Part shown: positions 35,768-47,689 of the stretch, in pieces
Numbering within the stretch: the stretch's first letter is position 1
Layout of the letters: every line of letters starts with the position of its first letter
Origin: Cavenderia fasciculata
Taxonomy: Eukaryota; Evosea; Eumycetozoa; Acytosteliales; Cavenderiaceae
Length of the DNA stretch: 64,000 bases
Reading direction: 5' to 3'
NCBI RefSeq assembly: GCF_000203815.1
Contig: NW_004457723.1
Location: 620,001 to 684,000 of the forward strand
Made by a program: the position numbers and the translations under genes
Notes under the pieces: generated by a model
What the model was told of the DNA's origin: nothing
Seen by the model: the letters and a program-made list of their open reading frames with translations, nothing else
Database searches by the model: none

Positions 35768-37890
35768 ATGTTATCAACATCATCATCTCTAATTACAAAA
35801 GGAGGAGGTAATCTTGTTAATCTAATAGGATCAAGATCTTTACCTTCTTTTAAACATATAAATAATAATAGCTTTATCAGCAGTAACAGCGGATCATGCA
35901 ACAACTTTAAACTATATAATTTTACAACTGCATTATCATCATCACCATCAATTTATCAACAACACCATCAACAAATAACCTCTTTATTATCATCGACAAC
36001 ATCATTATTGTCATCAACATCATCACAATCAATTCAACAATTATGTTTTTATTCAAACAAGAGTAATCATTATAATAGAAGAAATTCATATACAAGACAA
36101 CAAGATGTTAGAGCATCAAAGAAAAGAGAGTCCGTTAAAGAGGCTACACAAAGAGGAGAGGAGCCAGTTAAACGTCGTCACTCTAAATTGGCACATGAAC
36201 ATACCCTTCCTCTTAGCCACGAAGAAAAGGTTGAACTAAAGAAAAAGACTAAAAAGGTTAGAAAGGAGCAAATCAAAGCAAACAATCAAGAACGTATCAA
36301 ACATGTCGAACAAGTTGAAAATGATCAAAAATTGGATCAACAAAGAGAGGAAACTGAAAGAAAGTCTAGAGATTTAAAGAATTCAATCATTAATCCACCA
36401 CCAATTCAATTACAAAAACAACAAAATAATAATATACAACAAGATGAAGATGATGAATCTTTATCTAGCAGTAGTTCATCTTCATCCTCATCTTCATCTT
36501 CTTCTAGTTCATCTTCATCAAATTCATCATCAAATGAAGATGATGATCAAACATTTGAAGAGTTTGAAAATGATGATGATTTGGAACCAGAAGAATTTGA
36601 AGAAGATCAAGATGAACAGTCGGATGAACAGTCGGATGAATCATCGGAACCATTAACAAAACCAGCCAATTATGAAGAAGTGATGAAATTTTTTGAAGAT
36701 TATAAAGTTTCAAAGGCCAATTTCCAAGGTACCTATACACCAGTACCAGTAGAGGAATTTGATATTTCAAAGATTGATCCATCAAAGATGATTACTCTTT
36801 CACCGGAAATGCTTCAAGAATTGACCAAAGACATTGAAGATGATGTTGATGATGACGAATTACCACTACCACAATTCATCACTCACGAGGACGCAAAGAA
36901 ACGTTTTGGATTTACAGACGATGAATTAAAGAGTGCTGCCGCTGAAATCTCTGATGAAGTCTATGAACAACTTTTGGCTCAACAACAAGTAGAGATTGAT
37001 CAATTAATCTCTCAAGGCAAACACATCAATATCCCACCAACCATTGATGAACAAAAGCCAATCACCCAAAAACAACCACCAATCGTCGTTGGAAAGGATA
37101 AAATCATCGATGCCAGTCTCCAATCGGTGGAAAAGAAAAAGAAAAAATCATCGTCAATGCCATTGATGGAAGAGGAATTGGAAGAAGGTGATGAATACGT
37201 AGACTTTAAGGCTGACAAGGAGAATGAAGAAAGAAAGAAAAAGAAAAGGAATCGAAAAAGGAAAAGAAAAAGAAACAACATGATCAAGAAATCAAGGAAT
37301 TTGAATCCATGGAGGAATTGATCGTCTATAAACAACAGCAACAACAACAACAAATCAAACAAGACCCTAAAAAGAAACATCTCTTGGAAACAAAGAATGA
37401 AATTACCATTCATGAAGTGATGGATGTTTTGGCTGAAACCAAATTGGAAGATTTCTTTGTCGTAGACATTTCTAAAAAATGTACCTTTACAAAATATCTT
37501 ATCGTTGCTAGTTCTGATTCAAATAGAATCCTTGCAAATGCTGAAGAAGATTTATTAACTACTGTAAGAAAGGAGAAAAGAAAAAGAAATAGATAAAAAA
37601 ACAAAGATATATATAAATATTTATTAATTAATTTATTTTAGTTTAAACATAGATTCCCAGTAGGACATCAACCAATTAACTCTGCAGATGAATCTGATGA
37701 TTGGAGAGCAATTGATTTAGGATTTTGTATGGTTCATTTATTTGAAACCTCTAGAAGAGAATACTATGATCTTGAAACACTTTGGGCAACTCGTCGTCCA
37801 AATGGAACTCAAGAACAATCTTGGGATGATGAAAAAACAGATCTTATTGGTGAAAAGGTAATTGATCAAAAATATATTAAAGAAGATTAA
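35768..37890 (+). CDS. mitochondrial RsfS/Iojap-type ribosomal silencing factor, with apparent frame break
   Basis: The C-terminal 130 residues match the RsfS/Iojap/MALSU1 family, which binds ribosomal protein uL14 and blocks subunit joining: EVMDVLAETKLEDFFVVDIS, TFTKYLIVASSDSNRILA, DWRAIDLGFCMVHLFETSRREYYDLETLW. The N-terminus (SLITKGGGNLVNLIGSRS) is basic and Ser-rich like a mitochondrial targeting peptide. The middle is acidic and Ser-rich. Coding runs 35768-37563 and 37642-37890, intron phase 0. The upstream frame ends at 37321 while the RsfS frame is open from 37228, one base back, so one frame change must occur in the A/G-rich tract at about 37228-37285. No GT or GC donor lies in that tract. 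A missing base in the assembly is the simplest reading; about 681 aa if repaired. Family call firm, N-terminal linkage moderately sure. Confidence 0.8.
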
Positions 37891-37940
37891 AGAAATAAAA
37901 TAATTAAATAAATATAAATAATTTTTTTTTTCCTATTCAT

Positions 37941-40900
37941 TTATTTATTTCCATCAATTAATAAAAATGATAGAGAACTATGATTATCATGAGAAATAGA
38001 ATTGATGTATGAAAGTGAACCAGTACTAGTTTCATTATTATTAATATTATTATAATGATAACGATTGTAATCATAGAGTGCACTAGAGAAACTTGGGAAT
38101 TGTAATAGTTGCACGCATTCAATAGAACGTTGAATGACTTGAGGATCAAAGTATTGGTGGTAACTTTGAACCTTTAAAAGACATAGAATGACACGACTAG
38201 TTGCTTCTGGCCAACGTGCTGCCAACTTGGTCAACGACGAAATAATAACCAACATTAATGTGACTTGTTCAGAGATGTGTTGATGTTGTTGATGTGGTTG
38301 ACCCAACAATAAAATAGATGATTGTTGTTCTTGTTGTGGTTGTTGTTGTTGTTGTTGAGATTGTTGATTAAGTGATGAATTAGAGACACTAGAGAGTGAT
38401 TCCATTTTCATCATATTGATACGTTCATAGGCAATCAATTCGAGTGCTTCGTGATAGTCATTGAAAATGGTTGGAGTAATTTCTGTACAGATACTTGCAC
38501 TACTGTACTCTCCAATGATCCAACACAAGCATTGTGTCATATCGATTCCTCCACCTCTACCTTCGGTGATGATTTGTACCAAAAGATCCTTTTCATCTAC
38601 TACCAACGATGGATATTGATTAAAGATGGACATGATCTCTGTAATAAGAGTTTGTTTAACAGATCGTTGATATGGTTCAAATGGAAACATTTGTTCGACA
38701 CGTTCAAATACAACTGGCAACAACGATCTAAATATAGTCTTGTCACCATAGGCCAATAAAATGTCAAAATAAATATGTAACAATGCAGGTACCAATTCAC
38801 ATGATCCAATGGTTCTTGGCGTTACAGGTGTCTTTCTACAAAATTGTTGAAGTAGTGGCAATGTTGTAGTTGACCAAAAATTAATCGATACTCCACTTTC
38901 ATTTCTTAATAAATAATTATATAAAACTCTATATTCGCTCCATGCTGTATCATTTAAATCATTTATATCTATTCCTCCCATTGTTGCTACAAAAAAAATA
39001 AGAAATAAAAATAAAAAATAAATTAATAAGAAATAAATTTTAATCTTTCTATTACTTTTTTTACCATATTTTCTTTGTTCAACTAAAACACTTTCCATTG
39101 AAGAGGTTAATAAAGGTAAATCCAAAAGTAAATGAAATACTTCAATAAAAGTATTTGGTGAAATTAATGATGGCAGCAATTCACTAAACTCTCCAATTAA
39201 ACTATGAGGAAACCATGCCAAACATTTAAATATAGGTGGAAAGTATAATCCAAATACATTTGAATTCTCTAATAACTTTTCCTTATTTTTTAAACAAAAA
39301 TTTAATGTTTCAAATGATACAAATGAATTCATATCTAAATTTAAAAAATAATAATTAATAAGTAAATATAAATATACTTTTTTCTATTTGATTTCTTAAT
39401 AATTACAAGTTTTTGGTAAAAAAGTTTGAAAATAAGCTCTAAATAAAGGTTCTGGATCATAGATTAGAGTATGACTATGATTTACAAAAAATTGTAAAAG
39501 AGCTAATAATACATGACCAGAGTTTGCATTTGTATTCCTACTAGATGGAATATGAAGTTGATAGGCCTTTTGAACGGTTGGAAAGATTTTTGGTACCAAA
39601 TTGATATCCATACAACAAAGGAAATCCAATATTCTAATACTCTCTAGCAATGCAATAACAGCTATATTATCAATAGCACCACCGCTTTTTTCATCTTGAA
39701 TAGGTCTAAGTTTTGATTGATCAATAATTCTTAGACAATAGGATACAATGATGGATTGAAAATTTGGATTTAAAACTCTATTTGATAGTGCTGATCCAAT
39801 TTCTCTTGGTGTTTGTGGTGGTGTTTCGCCTCCAATTTGTTGTTGTTGTGATTGTTGTTGTTGTTGTTGTTTTTGTGGATTATATAGATTTGTCAACCAA
39901 ACATATAGCATAGAGAATGAATAAATATTAAATGATTGATCCTCTGTATAGACTTGAGAATTATTCAATACTGTAAAAAATTCAATCGATATTGATCCAT
40001 CCATTTCTGTTACTGGTGCTGCTCCTTGTTGTCCAATTTTAAAAACTAAAAAAGAAAGAAAGAAAAGGTTAGATATAATTATTAGAGTTTAGTTTGATCT
40101 CTCTCTCTCTCTCTCTCTCTACATACATCCAGTATTTGATTGTTTTTGATCAGAAACCAAACTGGCATGTGAAAGAAATTGACCCAATTGACTTTCAATT
40201 GGTTTGATTTGAGACATTGGTATGCTATCGGAATAATGTCTAACAAAGGTTGATAGGAATGGTAATGAAGACGATCTTAATAATGGTTCCAATATTGATT
40301 GAGCGATGAATGGAATGGTACCAATAAACAATGATGCATTTCCACTACCACTTGTTATCATCAATGATAATAATAATGATAATACTTTATGATCATTAAA
40401 AAATGTTTTTAAACTAGAAAGAGAAAAGAAACATATAAACATTCTATTAGTTTGGAATGGAACCAATGATGTAATACAAACTTTTTATGTAATAATTGAG
40501 GTTCATTGGTTGATATCTTTGATATAATCGATAATGATAATGTTTTAACACGTAATGGTGAATTTGGATCAATCAAAACCGTTGTTCTATATAGATATAA
40601 AAAGATAGATAGATTAATATCACATACACACATTGTATTAGATATAGGTATATAAATCAGATGTACATACAACTTTTCTATAAATACAGGGTTTGCTTTT
40701 AAAGCATTTGGTAAAATGATTGATTGTTGTTGTTGTTGATGATGATGATTCCTTTTCTTATTGTGATGATTCTTTTTACCACTACTACTACTACTATTAT
40801 TATTATTTGTTTTATAGTAATTGATTGTTATTCTATACAATAGTTTTAACAAGTCAAGACATTCTTTTGATTTGGTATTCTTGAGTGCAACATTTTCAAT

Positions 40901-40981
40901 CTTGTTTAACAAATCTTTAATATTAATATCTTGTTGTTGTTGCTGTTGTTGTGGAACAGGTGTTGTTAATTGTTGATCCAT
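37941..40981 (-). CDS. probable AP-5 complex subunit beta-1, six exons
   Basis: Helical-repeat protein of 885 aa from exons 40981-40671, 40586-40482, 40413-40127, 40045-39407, 39334-39065 and 38996 region (starting 38986)-37941, phases consistent throughout. It looks like adaptor large-subunit HEAT repeats: GSGNASLFIGTIPFIAQSIL, NTFIEVFHLLLDLPLL, LLPVVFERVEQMFPF, MTQCLCWIIGEYSS (the conserved large-subunit pattern W-I-I/G-E-Y) and LTKLAARWPEATSRVILCLLK. Length and pattern fit AP5B1, the beta-like subunit of the AP-5 late-endosome adaptor that works with SPG11/SPG15. No clathrin box seen. Introns 1 and 5 are multiples of three with no stop, so boundaries rest on GTATGT/GTAAAA donors rather than on stops. 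The AP-5 assignment is from memory and could be another adaptor-like HEAT protein. Confidence 0.7.
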
Positions 40982-41169
40982 ATCCTCCCTCCTCTCTTAT
41001 ATATATCTTCAAACAAAGAGAGATAGAGATAGAGATAATAATTAAAGGACTTATACTAGTTGGGTCCAAAATTTGATTTTAAAAAAAAGGAGATGAAACT
41101 TCAAAAATAGTTTTATTGTTTGTGTTATTCTTTCGTTTCATTTATACATATCTGATTTGATTTATTTAT

Positions 41170-41879
41170 TTATGAATTTGAAGGAAATACATTAAAGAAA
41201 TGATATATTTCATCTTTATCATAAACAGCAACTTTGGTAGTACAATTTGAACATTCAACTGAATAATAATCTTCTTCTATCTGTTGATCATCATTATCAT
41301 GATCGTCTGTCGTTGCTATCGATGTTGGTTCTTTTCCATTTCCATTTCCTTTTCCTTTTGATTTCTTTGGATGTTTCTTTTTCTCTTCTTTATAGACCAA
41401 TTTAGATTGATAATCAATAGTACAATTCTTGACAAACATTGCACGGTATTGATTCTTGTATAAATCATGTCTCTGACAATCAACACACAACAATGTAAAA
41501 CATGCTGGACAACTTAAATAGGCATCTGTTTTATCTAAAGAAAATATAAAATAAGAGAGAGAGAGTAAATATATATCAAGGGTTGGGTTGGATGGGATGA
41601 GATATACATACTTGTAGATTTAAGATTCTTATCAACCCATTGTTGATTCAAATCATCTTCTTTATCGTCATATAACAGTTCATTTCTTTCTTCCTCTGTA
41701 AAATCATCCTTTGTATCAAAGTATCCTACTTGTTGACTGTCATCACCATCTTCATCAGATGATTCATCATCTTGAAATTCATCATCACTATGTTGATCAA
41801 TCGTTTCAAGTCTTTGTTGTTGTTGTTGTCGTCTACTCGATGATTTCGTACTTAAATCATCATTCTTTTCTAGATTCAT
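41170..41879 (-). CDS. eapp: EAPP (E2F-associated phosphoprotein) family, two exons
   Basis: Small nuclear protein family that in animals binds E2F1 and affects cell-cycle gene expression. Exons 41879-41612 and 41534-41170 join in phase 1 to 210 aa. The N-terminal half is acidic ([29 protein letters not shown]). The C-terminal half is the conserved zinc-binding core: [29 protein letters not shown], then [24 protein letters not shown]. The paired CxxC motifs suggest one zinc site. The exon junction falls just before LSCPAC. Function in amoebae unknown; the family match is strong. Confidence 0.92.
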
Positions 41880-42096
41880 GACATATTACTACTCTAAACT
41901 AATATATCTATATCTATGATTATTTATATATATATACAAAAATGTTTATGTTTTATTTCAAAGTGTGAGACAACAACTTGTTATAATGTTAAGTTTGAAC
42001 ACAAAAAAATCAATTAATTAAAATTTATTTTCTTTTCTTTTCTTTTCTTTTTTTTTCAACAATATGATAATAGATAGATAGATTAGTTTGGTATAA

Positions 42097-43198
42097 TTAT
42101 TGTTTCTTTTCTTCTTGCTGTTGTTGATCTTTTGATGGAATATGATCAGTAAGATTCAATAAAGTAGCCTTTTGAATCCATTCTTCAGTTTCACGTTTGT
42201 TGGTCGATTGAATTGGTTTTCCGGTACGGATGGCTTCAATTTCGAGACGAGTCAACTTGACACTCTCAAAGGCATAGTCCATAAAGGCTTCACATGCAAC
42301 TGGGACAATAGGACGAATGAGGGCAAAGATAGCATTGGCATAATCTCTAATCTCCTTTTGTGAGTGGCTGTCCATACGCAAACGAAGGAAATGGAATAGA
42401 TTGTGTAGATCAATCTTCCAGTACCATTCAGTGTACACGCTTACCGGTAACCCAATACGTGCCAATTCTCTACTAACTCCTTTATCCAACAAGTTATTAT
42501 AGGTCTTGTAACATTCTTCAGCTTGATCTAAATAATCTAAAAACTAAACAATTGGAGAAATAGAAATTACAAAAAAGTTAGTATATATATATCAAATATG
42601 ATGTTTTCATCATCATCATCTATTCATACCTCTTGAGCAGTTTTAGTATCCATTTGATCTTCACCACCTTGTCTATTGGATGTTGATTGTTTTCTGACAT
42701 CTTCGACCGATGGATGATAGAACTTGTCTGGCATGACTGAATAACGAGCACTGTATTCATTGACATTGGCAGTACGATGTCTAATCCATTGTCTAGCAAT
42801 AAAGATTGGCATGACACAATGGAATTTAAATTCAATCATTTCAAATGGTGCTACAAATCAATAAAAAGTAAAGAGTATAAAGTAAAAGTTAATATTTCTA
42901 TTTCTCTCTCTCTTTCATTCTACATACAAGTATGTTGATGACGATATAGGTATCTAATGAGACCAGTATCTTCAGTAACCTTTTTAGTTCCAGCACCATA
43001 GGATACTCTGGCAGCTTGACAGATTGCAAAATCAGCAGTTTGACCAACTGGTGCCAATCTTGGCATAGTATCAACGAGAGCTACATTTCCATGATCGTGT
43101 ACTTTTACCTCCCAACGATGTGATCCTTTCATTACATCATAGTATTCTGTTTCATTGGGTGTTTCAATCACCGTAATACCGTCAGTTATAGCTTCCAT
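42097..43198 (-). CDS. thyA: flavin-dependent thymidylate synthase (ThyX), three exons
   Basis: Makes dTMP from dUMP using FAD, NADPH and methylene-tetrahydrofolate, replacing the classical ThyA enzyme. Exons 43198-42928, 42850-42630 and 42543-42097 join in phase to 312 aa. The ThyX signature [15 protein letters not shown] spans exon 2 (RHR then S seven residues on), preceded by [18 protein letters not shown]/dUMP contacts include [31 protein letters not shown] and the C-terminal region after AFE. The N-terminal part has [10 protein letters not shown], also typical. The last 40 residues (after TGKPIQ) are a polar tail ending in Gln/Glu/Lys. ThyX is common in bacteria and rare in eukaryotes; Dictyostelium is the classic exception, where the gene is named thyA. 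Confidence 0.95.
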
Positions 43199-43753
43199 TA
43201 TTATTATTATTACTAATTATTATTATTATCTCTTTTAAATGTTTTTAATTATGATTTGTACTACTACTACTATAATAATATTATATATCTATGTAATTTA
43301 TATACCTAGAAAATAGAATGAATGAATCATTGATTGATGGGGGGGTGGTTGATACTGACAATACTCCTCTATCAGGTGGTGGTTTGATTTCCCGCCATTT
43401 TTATTTAATTTTTTAAAGTGCTCCTCAACGGCAATTCAAAAGCTTTGGGAAATGGAGATGGATCCAAACACCCGTGCATATGATCAAAAGCTTTGGTGGT
43501 GATGAATCATTCACCCTGATGTATATACCAACAACATCAAATATATAACCCACTCCAATAGTGAAGTGAATCATCATTTTCTAAAAGAAGGAATTGGATT
43601 GTACAATATTGTTGTTCTCTAAAATGATTTATTATTGAGTTGTAATTACGTGTGTCATGTGGAATTATATTAGGTTAGGATTGGATAGGATAACTATGAT
43701 CTATGACGATAGGGGGAATTGTGGAATGTTGTTTTTGTTGTATGTTTGTTGTT
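43199..43753. other. intergenic between thyA start and Serinc 3' end
   Basis: No gene seen. Contains a G-run near 43340-43346 and two copies of CAAAAGCTTTGG (near 43437 and 43484). It probably carries the thyA promoter. Confidence 0.5.
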
Positions 43754-45202
43754 TTAATCCCAAGATCTATTTGGGAATAAAGCAGGACCGACTAAAGTCC
43801 AAAGATATAATAGATGAACTAGCCAACCAGATACGATTTTAACCCAAACTGATACGAGACCAGAATCGACATTGATCGATGCACTAGAGAGACCTCCAAT
43901 GGTAGACCAATTGGTGAGAAGCATACCAATGTACATGGCACCAAATGCAAAGGTGATGTGGAAAAAGGTGTAGCTGTAGGCGACTTCATGTTTTTCATCG
44001 TCTTCCATTTGTTGTGGGACGTCATCATCGTCGTCGGAAAAGGCGTTGAGACTAGAGTATTGGGGACTGTCAGACTTGCCGAGTAACTCGGTCGAGTCGG
44101 ATGCTCTAAAGGCACTGTAGCACACAGAGATGATGGTAAAGATGGCACCCATAATGACAGTGTAGTTTTTGGGGTCTTGATTGGCCATTGTCGAGCATGT
44201 TGAGGCTGGCTCACTCATAATGGCACTGTACACTAGATAGGTCGAGTAGAGCATGACTACACCCGACTGTAATAGACCCGATGATGGACGATACTCTCTA
44301 ATTCTCTCATTGACCGACAATACACCGATAATGAGTGACAGGCCCAAATTGAAAACGACAAAGAACTGGTTGATTGAACATGTCTTGCCCCACAATACCA
44401 ACATTGTGATGGTCAATGCTAGTGCCAGACAAATGGTACCAATCGAAGCCACCAAAAGAACGATATAGTAACGGTTGCTCGAATGTCCCTCATCTTCAAT
44501 CTTGGAGACGAGTTTCTCGTTGAGTGTGTATCCAAATTCGATCAACAGTACCAATTGAATCAAGATAAATGCTGCTGCACCAAACAAAGAGATCCATCCA
44601 TAATAGACAAAGAATTGATTGGGAATAAAGAACGATGCAAAGATGATACCGGCCAACAAAACAATCTTTACTGGCCAATAGCCATCTTGTATCTGTGCTC
44701 TTGGATTCTCTGTGTTTTTGACACCAATCAATATCAATGCCAATAATATATGATATACTGCCAACCCAAATGTTAAACGATATACTACCAATGCTCCATA
44801 ACATTCATTATCTTGTTTTGAACAAATTTGTAATACTAAATAAGAAAAAAGAAAAAGAAAAGAAAAAGATAAATGTAAGTTTATCAAAAGTAAAAAGTAA
44901 TCAAAAATCATTTACAAGTACAGATAGCATACCATCAATATCGGCAAACCAAGAGAATGCCCAATAACTAAATACATAAGATAATACAGATATGATTAAA
45001 AAGAATAAAATATACAAGGTTCTAGTACACGTTGACTTTTTTAAAGACAATACTGAACCACAACAAGAACAACCTAAATTAAATATATAACAATTCAATT
45101 AGTAAGTTAATCAAAAGTGTACATATTATATAATATAATATATATTCATTCATTCTTACCTGCACAACAAGCAAGTGTACTACATGCTAATATGCCACAC
45201 AT
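43754..45202 (-). CDS. Serinc (TMS1/TDE1) family multi-pass membrane protein, three exons
   Basis: Serine-incorporator family protein; animal members act as lipid scramblases and are linked to serine-lipid synthesis. Exons 45202-45160, 45073-44933 and 44835-43754 join in phase 1 to 421 aa, the family length. The N-terminus carries the cysteine clusters ACSTLACCAG and CSCCG. About ten hydrophobic spans follow, with CYGALVVYRLTFGLAVYH, WPVKIVLLAGIIFASFFIPN, LYSTYLVYSAIMSEP and a last TFFHITFAFGAMYIGMLLTNW. An acidic loop (SDDDDDVPQQMEDDEKHE) before the last helices is typical. Plasma membrane or endosomes expected. The tiny first exon of 43 nt is supported by its match to the family N-terminus (MCGILACSTLA). 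Confidence 0.95.
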
Positions 45203-46907
45203 GGTATGATGTCTTTCTTTTCTTTCTTTCTACTGTATCCTCAATCGCGATTGATATTATATAGATCTATATAAAGAGAGAGTTTTAAACTAAAATAAAG
45301 TAGCACTGAAATACTGAGTAATAATATAATGATATAATATAAATATACAAATGTTTAGAAGATACAAAATAATTAATAAAAGTGAATCGGGAACACACAC
45401 AAAAAATTTTCCTTTCCAACAGTCTTGAAAATAGGGGAATAGTTCATTCATTCTTTTAACAAAGAAGGGATATAAACAATACACTTTACAGATAGAGATA
45501 TAATTGTAAAGACACAAAAGATCCCAAGATTAATATATATATATAGTTTGATAGTGAGGTGGATATGTAGGATGAATGAATATGTATTAATAATACATCT
45601 TTTGTGTTGTATTGTAATAAGTTTATTCATTCAGAGTCACATAGCACCTTATTACAATTGTGTAATATAACCATTAATGATTAAGTTATATTTATCAATC
45701 TATCACTCACACACACGCATGTGTTCAACATTGAACACACAATCTATAATAGAAAAGAAAAAGATACATCATCCATCTTATTGATTTATTGATTTATTGA
45801 TTTTATTGGCCATGGTAGATGACGTCTTGTAGCCTTTTTATTATGACAACTCTTAATTAATATTAATAAACATATGAACAAAAGAGTTGTTATAACAAAA
45901 AGACTATATTCAAATCATACTGCCACCATATAAGCTACGACCAACCCATCAAACCCGGGTGACCCAATGTGGAATGGATTTGTTGAAACATATAGACGTG
46001 CGTATGATTCGTATAAAAATTACACCCCCCCCTCCTTCAATTGCCGATATGAATGCAGACGACCAGAGGCATTGCGCTCCTTGTAGATGTGGAACCCACG
46101 GCATTAGAACCCGAATGTCCTTTCTTTTTGTGGAATGTTGTCTTGGTTCCAGTGTCTGGTGCATAACACTGTCGAGCCAATAAAAGCAATACCAAAAGCC
46201 TCCATTTTGGATTCGATTGCCTTTCTTTTTATGGGTGAATCCTATATAATAATAATTGGAATGGAGAAATATCTTTTGGATGACCTCTCTGCTTATTACC
46301 GGTCCCCAAACTTGCTATAGCTACACGATGCAGAATCTGGCAGATCTTTCTGGAAAAATCATTACAACAAGCGAGTACGATAGAAAGAGTGCAAACTACT
46401 TGATGATTCTAGTTGGGTTCTAGACAGAGTATCAGTATCCATTGCTTTTGTTCTATAGGTGAATGGTGTTTAAACAAATGATTAGTAATTATCGATTGAA
46501 AGTTCATTATTATGTTTGACTTACATTGATTGTTGTTGTTGTTGTTGTTGTTGTTGTTCATTGGTGATGATTATATCTTCAGCTCACTATTACTGTTTCC
46601 CCTCAGGTCAACTATATATTAATAATAATGATTACTTTACAAACAACACAATAATTCCTTCTCTTTCACTTTTAATTGTTAAAAATTAAAAATAATATTG
46701 TCAAAACGACGTAATTTCATTCTGTCTATCAATCAATCAACCATATCTCCCTATCTTATCTCTCTATCTCTTTTCTATCTATTTTTTGGGTGGTTGATGA
46801 ACAGTAGTGCTGGTAGTAGAATAGTTGGTGGCATTGTTGATAGTATAGGTAGTAAAAGGGTGCTTGTAAACTATTGGTCGATATACTTTAAGAACAAAAA
46901 CAAAGAG
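45203..46907. other. long spacer between divergent Serinc and LYR genes
   Basis: No supported gene over about 1.7 kb. It includes the palindrome at 45720-45739, a GC-richer patch at about 45935-46180 with open frames on both strands that I cannot assign, and a stretch near 46270-46425 that could encode about 45 aa without splice support. A GTT/TTG run lies near 46533-46558. Proximal parts should contain the Serinc and LYR promoters. Confidence 0.5.
45720..45739. repeat. 9-bp inverted repeat, 2-nt spacer
   Basis: Arms TGTGTTCAA and TTGAACACA are exact inverses around CA. About 520 nt upstream of the Serinc start. Could be a dimeric factor site; unproven. Confidence 0.6.
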
Positions 46908-47378
46908 ATGATGAGCTACACTCCCTCCAACTGCATTCACCTATACCGTGACTTGCTCAGAGCTGCACGTCTACTACTCGTCGATAGCGCAAGAAAGGAT
47001 AGATCCTTTTCACAAGTCTGCAGAAATCAAGTTCGCGATCGTTTTAGAGAAAACAAAAGCGTTGTAGACACACAAATGAAGAGATATCTCTTTGATCAAG
47101 CCCAAAAAGAATTCTCTCATCTTAAATCTTTATTGGAAAATGATAGTTTAATCAAGGTAAATAGAGAGAGAGAGAGAAAGAGAGATGTATATGTTAATAA
47201 TTATATTAATTATGTTCAATCAATTATATATATTTAGTACCCAAATACAATTAGAGTTTTACCAGAGGCTGCAAAGAAATCAAAGATCCTTTTATCAACT
47301 TCATCACAAGAAAAGATTAAATCAAAGAAATGGGGTCTAATCGATAGAGTAATCTCAACTTTTACTAATAATAAATAA
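46908..47378 (+). CDS. LYR-motif (Complex1_LYR-like) protein, two exons
   Basis: Small mitochondrial accessory factor family; LYR proteins pair with acyl carrier protein and help assemble respiratory complexes or deliver Fe-S clusters. Exons 46908-47156 and 47238-47378, phase 0, give 129 aa starting at the tandem ATG ATG. HLYRDLLRAARLL contains the L-Y-R tripeptide early in helix 1. Helices continue with FSQVCRNQVRDRFRENK, the conserved R...F region, and KRYLFDQAQKEFSHLKSLL. The basic C-terminus (KSKKWGLIDRVI) is extra. The open frame extends upstream to 46698 but that part is low complexity and lacks homology, so the inner start is preferred. Which complex it serves cannot be said. Confidence 0.82.
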
Positions 47379-47689
47379 TATAATAATAATAATAACAATA
47401 TATAAAACATAAAACACCTGGAAACAATCGATTGTGGATTATTATTATTATTTGATAATTTATTTATTTTATTAAAGAAGAAATACTTTTTGGTAATGTT
47501 ATTTATATTTATATATATATTTATAAAATATGTGTTTTGTATTATTCCAATTAATTATTTAATTAATATTTGTTTTTTATATGTTTTTTTTACTTGTTTT
47601 ACTTGTTGTTGTTGTTTTTGTACACCTTTTTTTTTTTGTTCTTTACAATTCATTCTTTTACAAAGTGATCCTATTATTTGTTTTGTTGT
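47379..47689. other. convergent 3' spacer
   Basis: Lies between two stop codons of converging genes. AT-rich with T-runs; nothing else seen. Confidence 0.6.

Noticed and set aside
43754-43842. Plus-strand open frame 43657-43842
   Set aside because: Overlaps the 3' end of Serinc on the other strand and has no homology.
45949-46183. tRNA-like T-arm motif in the GC-rich island
   Set aside because: The loop and stem do not form a full cloverleaf; no acceptor or anticodon arm pairs.
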